From Baffinella frigidus (lineage: Eukaryota > Cryptophyceae > Cryptomonadales > Baffinellaceae), in the NCBI GenBank assembly GCA_026770585.1, contig MU646912.1:93684-103909 (forward strand): 10,226 nt of DNA, given 5' to 3'. Numbering within the stretch: position 1 is the first letter of the stretch; each line of letters opens with the position of its first letter. The notes below the pieces were generated by a model. That model was not told the origin of the DNA, made no database searches, and was given only the letters and a program-made list of their open reading frames with translations. Of this stretch, positions 6,431-10,226 are shown piece after piece. The translations under genes were made by a program, and so were the position numbers.

Positions 6431-6536
6431 TGCTTCACGTTCTCCAGGACTGAATCGTCGCCTTGCAGTGCATCTGCGAACCCTCCAAAGTGAACCAAAC
6501 CGTGATTGTAACATAAGCACGGTGTCCTCGGAGCAG

Positions 6537-6605
6537 GTGACGGTGAGCGTGCGCGCGGCGAGCAACTTCTTCCGCTCGCCCCCCTCCGCTTCCGCGTCGC
6601 TCTCG
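6537..6605 (+). CDS. Exon 7: end of FN3-like domain A (strands F-G)
   Basis: 69 nt, phase 0 both ends, acceptor GAGCAG|GTGA. It reads VTVSVRAASNFFRSPPSAS then ASLS. VTVSVRAASN is a clear FN3 F-strand motif and RSPPSAS fits the G strand and interdomain linker. I set the 3' border at CTCTCG|GTCTGC because that is in phase and leads directly to exon 8 (SASLS|AMGFPG). GTC donors are less usual, and a donor at 6649 (GTGAAC) would lengthen the exon. An earlier copy of the first part, with its own CAG acceptor, lies at 6382-6430 and runs into a stop at about 6451. Confidence 0.6.
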
Positions 6606-6833
6606 GTCTGCCTCTCACTCGGATCACCACTCACGCGACGATGGCCTGTGAACCAAATGGACCTGCCGTTTTAGTCTTGCTATTATTTCCGCACCACTAA
6701 AAGTGTTTTTGTCCGGAATCCGGACTAGTTGTCCGATTTGTGGGTGGGTTGACTCTGGAAACAGGTCGATTTGATACACAGGTCATCGTCGCGTGGACTC
6801 TTGTCTCGTTAGAAGTTTGTTTGGTAGCGTGGT

Positions 6834-6955
6834 GTTTGCGTCTGTTGGCCACGAGAACAATCACGCAACCCCACAAATTGGCAGTTTAGTACCAGCATCG
6901 TCACCTTTTGGCATTGTTTTTAATTTTGTCTTTGTGTGGCCAACAAATGCGAAAC
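6834..6955. repeat. Inverted-repeat element, arms GTTTGCGTCTGTTGGCCAC
   Basis: The left arm 6834-6852 pairs with 6936-6955 (GTGGCCAACAAATGCGAAAC), about 17 of 20 positions. Weaker pairing extends outward. The palindrome of about 120 bp resembles a small non-autonomous element. Confidence 0.6.
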
Positions 6956-7174
6956 CCGCTTCAGAATCATGCACGTTGAGTTTTTCCAAAGACGTCCCGG
7001 TACCAGAGCTGTCCGGTCTGATCTCGGGTTGACAGGCCATTCTCAAGTTGACACGCTGGTTCAGTGGTACACGTCCGTTGACTTGAGCGCCAGAACAAGC
7101 CCGGGCTCACCAAATCAGTGGGCCCGAATAGACTGAGCCAAAGCGACGCGCATCACGGGCCCCGCAGGGATGTC

Positions 7175-7273
7175 GCTGACGACGCGCATCACAACCTCGA
7201 GGGTGTGCGAGAGGGTGTGAGAGGGTGTGCGAGAGGGTGTGAGAGGGTGTGCGAGAGGGTGTGATGCGCGTCG
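7175..7273. repeat. GACGACGCGCATCAC palindrome, copy 3 (right end truncated)
   Basis: The left end GCTGACGACGCGCATCAC is preceded by the conserved GCAGGGATGTC. The interior has more GAGGGTGTG units than copy 1. The right end stops at GATGCGCGTCG and runs into GAGCTGCCCGG. A stray GACGCGCATCAC half lies at 7145-7156. Confidence 0.7.
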
Positions 7274-7373
7274 GAGCTGCCCGGTTTACCCATTCGAGGC
7301 CAGAAAAGGGAGTTTTTTCAAAACCCAAGGTTTCTTTACAAGTGGGCCGATGTGTAGTAATTTTCACACAAAA

Positions 7374-7432
7374 CGGCGCGTTTGGTCACATTTCTGTCAG
7401 AAATCTATCAGCAACGTGACCAAACCCGCCCG
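7374..7432. repeat. Short hairpin around GTTTGGTCAC/GTGACCAAAC
   Basis: Arms 7374-7389 and 7416-7432 pair through GCGTTTGGTCAC and GTGACCAAACCCGC, with a loop of 26 bases. Confidence 0.55.
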
Positions 7433-7562
7433 TGCCTGGCACAAAATCAAAACTAAAATACGCCCACTTCCAGCCTCGATTGGACTCACGACCTTGGCGC
7501 ACAACCCGCCGTACCGGTACGGCGTGCGAGATGGTGAAGGGTGGTCCCGCGTTTGGGGGGTT

Positions 7563-7628
7563 ACACCCTCTCGCACACCCTCTCACACCCTCTCGCACAC
7601 CCTCGAGGGTGTGATGCGCGTCGTCAGC
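7563..7628. repeat. GACGACGCGCATCAC palindrome, copy 4 (inverted, left end truncated)
   Basis: It reads as the reverse of copies 1 and 3: CACCCTCTCGCACACC units, the CCTCGAGG palindrome, GTGATGCGCGTCGTCAGC, then GACATCCCTGC, the complement of the conserved GCAGGGATGTC prefix. Confidence 0.7.
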
Positions 7629-7721
7629 GACATCCCTGCGGGGCCTGGTACCAGAGCTGCCCGGTTTAGGGACATATTTTCGTGACAAAGGTGGACGGAC
7701 GCGTGAATTCACTGATCCTGG

Positions 7722-7808
7722 GCTGACGACGCGCATCACACCCTCGAGGGTGTGCAAGAGGGTGTGCGAGAGGGTGTGAGAGGGTGTGCAAGAGGGTGTG
7801 ATGTGCGC
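7722..7808. repeat. GACGACGCGCATCAC palindrome, copy 5
   Basis: The left end GCTGACGACGCGCATCAC lacks the GCAGGGATGTC prefix. The interior has GAGGGTGTG units with GCAAG variants. The right end has decayed to GTGATGTGCGC. It lies about 20 bases before the exon 8 acceptor. Confidence 0.65.
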
Positions 7809-7827
7809 ACAACACAATCCACCGCAG

Positions 7828-7896
7828 GCGATGGGGTTTCCGGGGGCCGTGCGCGACCTTGCTGCCTCCGAAGTCGTCTCGCCCGACGCCCGCAGG
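7828..7896 (+). CDS. Exon 8: start of FN3-like domain B
   Basis: 69 nt, phase 0 both ends, acceptor CCGCAG|GCGA, donor AGG|GTAGAC. It reads AMGFPGAVRDLAASEVVS then PDARR. FPGAVRDLAAS matches the FN3 opening (PxxPxxLxxS). The intron position after the A strand parallels that after exon 4 in domain A, as expected if both domains descend from one duplicated, intron-bearing unit. A diverged copy of its 3' half (LAAYEVVTPDGRR) with donor GTACGC lies at 7992-8027. The acceptor lies about 20 bases beyond a member of the GACGACGCGCATCAC palindrome family. Confidence 0.64.
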
Positions 7897-7991
7897 GTAG
7901 ACCCTACATCCCGTGCCTACCGTAGGGCTGTCTCACAGGCTGTGTCTTCGTAGGCTGTCTCCCACACTCCCTCAGCATGCTGCTGATGCTT

Positions 7992-8027
7992 GCTGCCTAC
8001 GAAGTCGTCACGCCCGACGGCCGCAGG
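7992..8027 (+). pseudogene. 3' copy of exon 8 in intron 8
   Basis: It reads LAAYEVVTPDGRR with donor AGG|GTACGC, against LAASEVVSPDARR in exon 8. The 5' part of the exon is missing. The changes are in-frame, but the copy has no phase-compatible acceptor immediately upstream. Confidence 0.6.
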
Positions 8028-8044
8028 GTACGCTTGCCCTATCC

Positions 8045-8320
8045 TGCAACTCTCAACCCTCAACTCACAACCATAAACCATAAACCACAAACCATAAACC
8101 ATAAACCACAAACCACAAACCATATACCATAAACCACAAACCGTAAACCATAAACCACACACCAGAAACCACAAACCATAAACCATAAACCATACACCGT
8201 AAGCCATAAACCATAAACCATAAGCCATAGACCATAAACCACAAATCATCGACCATAAACCATAAACCATCCACCATAAATCTCAAACCCCAAACCCCAA
8301 ACCCCAAACCCTAAATCCTC
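8045..8320. repeat. Heptamer array dominated by CCATAAA/CCACAAA
   Basis: From about 8070 to 8280 the unit is CCATAAA or CCACAAA, much more uniform than the other arrays. It is flanked by CCCTCAA units at the left and CCCCAAA/CCCTAAA at the right. It fills the second half of intron 8 and ends at the acceptor of exon 9a. It produces long meaningless reverse-strand frames rich in Tyr, Gly, Leu and Trp. Confidence 0.85.
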
Positions 8321-8327
8321 ATCGCAG

Positions 8328-8402
8328 GCGTTGAACGTGTCATTCATGCTGCCGTTCGACACGGGTCTCGGAGATGCATCCGCACCTCTCGTTGGTCTCC
8401 AG
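8328..8402 (+). CDS. Exon 9a: FN3-like domain B strand B, first of two tandem 75-nt copies
   Basis: 75 nt, phase 0 both ends, acceptor CATCGCAG|GCG after a C-rich heptamer array, donor CTCCAG|GTGCAT. It reads ALNVSFMLPFDTGLGDASAP then LVGLQ. The LxVxF..P pattern is the FN3 strand-B motif, with Phe in place of the usual Trp. It differs at only three residues from exon 9b (ML for EV, V for A). Both copies keep the frame, so using one, either or both would be tolerated; using both would duplicate a strand inside one domain, so one of the two is more likely. 9a has the stronger-looking acceptor context, while 9b has the more FN3-like residues. Confidence 0.5.
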
Positions 8403-8960
8403 GTGCATTTCTAGCTCTGGCTCAGTCTGTTTGGGCTCTTCAATTAGGCGAAGGTGACGACTTTCCATCAAAGACCCAGGATGTCAACTTGCGAATAGTC
8501 GGTCTACTGAGAGGCGTTGAACGTGTCATTCGAGGTGCCGTTCGACACGGGTCTCGGAGATGCCTCCGCACCTCTCGCAGGCCTGCAGGTACCCTACACC
8601 CCACACTCCACACCCAAACCCCTAAACCCGGAAGCCTAGACCCCAAACTCTAAAACCTAAACCTAGAGTTTCGAGTTTAGGGATTGGGCACATTGCACGG
8701 CGGGTGGGTCTCCAGGTGCGGGCCCGCGATTTCTAGCTCGGTCCTAGTCTGTGTAGGCTCTCCAATTAGGCCAGCCCGGGCTCGTTCCCGCTCCAAAGAT
8801 GACGAATTTCTATCGAACACCCAGGATGTCAAGTTGAGAGTGGCCAACACCTAGCAGGTTTGGGTGGTCCTAGGGAGGGGGCGTGTCGAGGTACCCCAGT
8901 AGCGCTCTGCCTCAGTAGTCGGATAACTGAGATGGCTCCGCGCCGCTCGCAGACCTCAAG
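8403..8960 (+). repeat. Tandem exon-9/intron duplication with shared intronic sequence
   Basis: The intronic sequence after exon 9a (from the donor at 8403: TTTCTAGCTC, TCAATTAGG, ACCCAGGATGTCAA) recurs at 8716-8845 after a short exon-end stub GTCTCCAG|GTGCGG. A third exon-end fragment (GATGGCTCCGCGCCGCTCGC, about 8932-8951) follows. A heptamer tract 8592-8690 includes an orientation switch near 8665-8680 (CTAGAGTTTCGAGTTTAG). Confidence 0.65.
8514..8588 (+). CDS. Exon 9b: FN3-like domain B strand B, second tandem copy
   Basis: 75 nt, phase 0 both ends, acceptor CTGAGAG|GCG (poor pyrimidine tract), donor CTGCAG|GTACCC. It reads ALNVSFEVPFDTGLGDASAP then LAGLQ. VSFEVPFDTG is closer to the FN3 consensus (VxWxxPxxxG) than 9a. 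Joined to exon 10 it reads LAGLQ|VEAATCSSF, a plausible strand-C path. Intact frame and mostly conservative differences from 9a suggest either a recent duplication or continued selection on both. A third, degraded copy of its end lies near 8930-8958. Confidence 0.55.
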
Positions 8961-8984
8961 TTGCGGGCCCAAACCTTAAACCCT

Positions 8985-9054
8985 AGAAATTACTACACGT
9001 TTGCTTTAATATATCAAGTAAAGATCGTTATGTGTAGTAAATTTCATTGCCGAA
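8985..9054. mobile_element. Copy of the TACTACAC palindrome core also in the 2445-2572 element
   Basis: GAAATTACTACACG at the left pairs with TGTGTAGTAAATTTC at the right, and the interior TTTGCTTTAATATATCAAG resembles the corresponding part of 2484-2553. A solitary TGTGTAGTAATTTTCA half lies at 7350-7366. Confidence 0.65.
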
Positions 9055-9125
9055 GTTGTTTTATTTACAAGATTTTGTTTCACATGTCCACATGCACCGC
9101 ATATGAAAGGTCTCTCTCGGGGCAG

Positions 9126-9182
9126 GTGGAGGCTGCGACGTGCTCGTCGTTCGCGCGCTCGGCCGCCTGCGAGCTGCATCAG
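9126..9182 (+). CDS. Exon 10: FN3-like domain B, middle strands
   Basis: 57 nt, phase 0 both ends, acceptor GGGGCAG|GTGG. It reads VEAATCSSFARSAACELHQ. The two Cys could pair within the domain. The donor is placed at CATCAG|GTCGAG; nothing better occurs before the following GA-rich microsatellite, which begins within three bases. Frame, phase and domain order between exons 9 and 11 support it, but it is short and has no recognisable motif on its own. Confidence 0.5.
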
Positions 9183-9480
9183 GTCGAGAAAGAGAGCGAG
9201 CGGGAGAGAGAGAGAGGGAGAGAGAGAGAGAGGGAGAGAGAGCGCGAGAGAGAGAGGGAGAGAGAGCGAGAGAGAGAGACACAGATAGCGAGATAGAGAG
9301 ATAGAGAAAGAAAGTGAGAGAGCGCGAGAGAGCGAGCGAGAGAGAGAGCGATATATATATTTAGAGAGAGCGAGCGAGAGAGAACGAGCGAGATATAGAG
9401 ATATAGAGAGAAAGAGAGCGCGCGAGACAGCACCGCGCCATGTCGCACCCTCTCTGCCTCTCTCTCTCTCCTCTCATCTG
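9183..9480. repeat. GA-rich microsatellite followed by CT tract in intron 10
   Basis: Imperfect (GA)n with GAGC, GAGAT and ATAT interruptions runs from 9186 to about 9428, starting three bases after the exon 10 donor. A pyrimidine tract (CTCTCTCTCTC, about 9449-9480) follows. The open frames in it on both strands are low-complexity artefacts. Confidence 0.9.
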
Positions 9481-9741
9481 TCGCTAGCCTGCACCCTGTT
9501 CGTTCACCGGTTCTGCGGAGCTCCTCACAGCGCGAAGCTTCCGGTCCAATGCCTGAAACAGCCTTGGCTGCACGTGCGAGGAGTTGGCGAGGGTGTAGTT
9601 GGCCGTGCCCGCCGGACTAGACCACCAACTGCAATCTAACACCTTTTATCACGCACGACCACGCCAGAACCCTCGAAGGGAATGACACACGTCAATTCCC
9701 CTCCAGGCAGTGGTTTTCAAACGGCAACCAAGGTACCCTAC
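9481..9741. other. Intron 10, middle part, no recognised feature
   Basis: No exon copy or array is seen. A small imperfect hairpin GGGAATGA...TCAATTCCC lies at 9679-9700. Confidence 0.4.
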
Positions 9742-9900
9742 CACACAGCGGGCTACGAAGGGATTTCTGGCCTATTTTGGGCTGAGTTTCCGTTACCTCA
9801 TCCTTAAGGACCCCCATATGTCCCTCCGGGTTTCCTACCGTCGGGTCCTAGGCCCTATCGCTGAGGGGTTGTTCAAAATCCCTTCGAAGTCCGCTGTGTG
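9742..9900. mobile_element. 159-bp MITE-like element with CTAC target duplication
   Basis: The terminal inverted repeats CACACAGCGGGCTACGAAGG and its near-complement (CCTTCGAAGTCCGCTGTGTG) span 25 bp each (9742-9766, 9876-9900). CTAC flanks it on both sides (9738-9741, 9901-9904). No coding capacity. The open frame crossing it (9710-10150) is not credible as a gene. Confidence 0.75.
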
Positions 9901-9974
9901 CTACGGTCCTGACAATTTCACGCCCTCGAACACTCTGGCGTTTTTTTACCCCCTCGAACACTCTGACGTGGCAG

Positions 9975-10066
9975 GTGTCGTCCTCCGTCGCGTCCGCTGG
10001 GTACCAATCCGTTCTGGTCACGTCCCTCGTGACTGGCAACGTGTACTTCGTGCGCGCGCGCGTCAG
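9975..10066 (+). CDS. Exon 11: end of FN3-like domain B
   Basis: 92 nt, phase 0 in, phase 2 out, acceptor GTGGCAG|GTGT, donor GTCAG|GTCCCT. It reads VSSSVASAGYQSVLVTSL then VTGNVYFVRARV and a split Arg. SLVTGNVYFVRARV is a strong FN3 E-F strand motif (LxxGxxYxVRVxA). The next FN3 G strand would lie beyond the window. Unspliced, the frame runs on to a TGA at about 10118. A nearly identical second copy of its 3' part lies at 10160-10220 with the same donor, so either could be the exon used. Confidence 0.62.
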
Positions 10067-10159
10067 GTCCCTTCCGCCGTGCAAACCATATATCGAGAAT
10101 CAGCCGACCATATATTGATCGATCTGCAACCAAATATACGTATATTCTAGTATAATACC

Positions 10160-10220
10160 AGGCGGTGTTGATCACGTCCCTCGTGACTGGTAACGTGTAC
10201 TTCGTGCGCGCGCGCGTCAG
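10160..10220 (+). CDS. Exon 11 second copy (3' part), alternative exon or duplicate
   Basis: Acceptor ATACCAG|GCGG, reading AVLITSLVTGNVYFVRAR then V and a split Arg, donor GTCAG|GTCCCT at the window end. Over the shared 55 or so bases (10019-10073 versus 10171-10226) I see a single difference, a synonymous GGC/GGT. The copy lacks the first ten or so residues of exon 11. It has its own acceptor and an open frame, so it could be an alternative exon. It could also be a duplicated junction fragment like the others in this locus, or, given the near identity, an assembly artefact. Confidence 0.4.
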
Positions 10221-10226
10221 GTCCCT

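Larger units (their letters stand above)
5946..6536 (+). other. Intron 6: exon-6 and exon-7 fragments, CTAGCTCTG motif, hairpin
   Basis: The donor is GTGCTC. Degenerate heptamers (about 5949-6060) precede a probable exon-6 end copy at 6072-6085 (CGAGGGGTAGCGAG|GTCC). A CTAGCTCTGCCTGAGT motif follows at 6095. Inverted arms lie at 6108-6127 and 6181-6200, and the exon-7 5' copy at 6382-6430. The interval 6201-6381 holds nothing I recognise. Confidence 0.55.
6606..7827 (+). other. Intron 7: longest intron, three GACGACGCG palindromes and other inverted repeats
   Basis: No exon copy is seen here. It contains a relic of the 218-370 element's arm (6734-6754), inverted repeats 6834-6955 and 7374-7432, and three hairpin-family copies (7175-7273, 7563-7628, 7722-7808). 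The block GTACCAGAGCTGxCCGGT occurs at 7002 and 7649, with a half copy near 7273. The AT-richer open frames at 6793-7136 and 7227-7685 cross these repeats and are not convincing genes. Confidence 0.55.
1470..10226 (+). other. Gene locus: secreted multidomain EGF/FN3-like protein, 5' portion, 11 exons, continues past window end
   Basis: Seen: eleven open blocks on the plus strand join in one frame with consistent splice phases and give about 640 residues plus two bases. In order they encode a signal peptide, EGF-like module, Pro/Thr linker, second EGF-like module, an Ig/FN3-like beta segment, and two FN3-like domains. Known: proteins with this architecture are usually secreted or surface proteins acting in adhesion or extracellular matrix. 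Inferred: an algal surface or matrix protein; I do not recognise a named gene. No transmembrane segment or C-terminus lies within the window. Exons are 49-395 nt after the first (728 nt), and introns are about 0.2-1.2 kb. Exons are strongly GC-rich, unlike the introns. Most acceptors read (C/A)AG|G, often AG|GT. Donors are GTG, GTA and sometimes GTC. The intron/exon model is inferred and individual borders may be wrong. Confidence 0.72.

Noticed and set aside
6130-6674. Overlapping open frames on both strands across intron 6 and exon 7
   Set aside because: None shows a domain. The exon-7 FN3 motif is in another frame, and the rest overlaps hairpin and duplicated sequence.
2790-7808. CRISPR-like array from repeated GACGACGCG units
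   Set aside because: The copies are palindromes scattered over 5 kb in both orientations with irregular spacing, in a eukaryotic intron context.
7917-8307. Minus-strand open frames rich in Trp, Tyr, Gly and Leu
   Set aside because: They are translations of the CCATAAA heptamer array in several frames, not proteins.
3217-8320. Telomere or subtelomere end
   Set aside because: The arrays are degenerate, short and repeatedly interrupted by in-frame exons, so this is an internal genic region.
9061-9448. Open frames of Arg-Glu or Ser-Leu repeats
   Set aside because: Translations of the GA/CT microsatellite in an intron.
9710-10150. 146-codon plus-strand open frame
   Set aside because: It crosses the CTAC-flanked MITE and reads exon 11 in the wrong frame.

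Overview
This window looks like nuclear DNA from a eukaryotic microalga. The evidence is a secreted multidomain protein split over many short, GC-rich exons, AG|GT splice junctions, introns packed with degenerate CCCTAAA-type heptamers (the plant/green-algal telomere unit), and many small palindromic elements. A prasinophyte-like green alga is my best guess. Dinoflagellates, cryptophytes and chromerids also use TTTAGGG telomeres, so this is inference. I see no prokaryotic or viral gene.

Layout. Positions 1-1469 hold no convincing gene: a possible EGF-like fragment (about 61-96), a 153-bp palindromic element (218-370), and a region of diverged direct repeats (about 435-1085) leading into a 5' leader. 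One plus-strand gene runs from the ATG at 1470 past the end of the window. I reconstruct eleven exons: 1470-2197, 3146-3209, 3424-3818, 4571-4663, 5416-5464, 5715-5945, 6537-6605, 7828-7896, 8514-8588 (or its twin 8328-8402), 9126-9182 and 9975-10066. All splice phases agree (2,0,2,2,0,0,0,0,0,0), giving about 640 residues of continuous reading frame. The protein has a signal peptide, two EGF-like modules with identical cysteine spacing joined by a Pro/Thr linker, an Ig/FN3-like beta segment, and two fibronectin-type-III-like domains (exons 4-7 and 8-11). It is probably an extracellular matrix, adhesion or surface protein. No enzyme motif is visible.

The most unusual feature is how the introns are built. 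Nearly every exon has one or more truncated copies in the flanking introns. Copies of exon starts lie upstream of the intact exon and keep the acceptor AG. Copies of exon ends lie downstream and keep the donor GT. Several introns are almost wholly telomere-like heptamers, in one orientation, running from just after the donor to just before the acceptor CAG. Two palindromic elements sit between AGGT duplications exactly at the exon-2 acceptor, and an unoccupied paralogous site survives between them. A separate palindrome family (termini GCTGACGACGCGCATCAC) occurs five times. The locus looks like an intron-expansion hotspot combining tandem junction duplication, introner-like element insertion and heptamer growth.

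All exon calls come from reading frame, splice phase and domain logic only. No transcript or database search was available.
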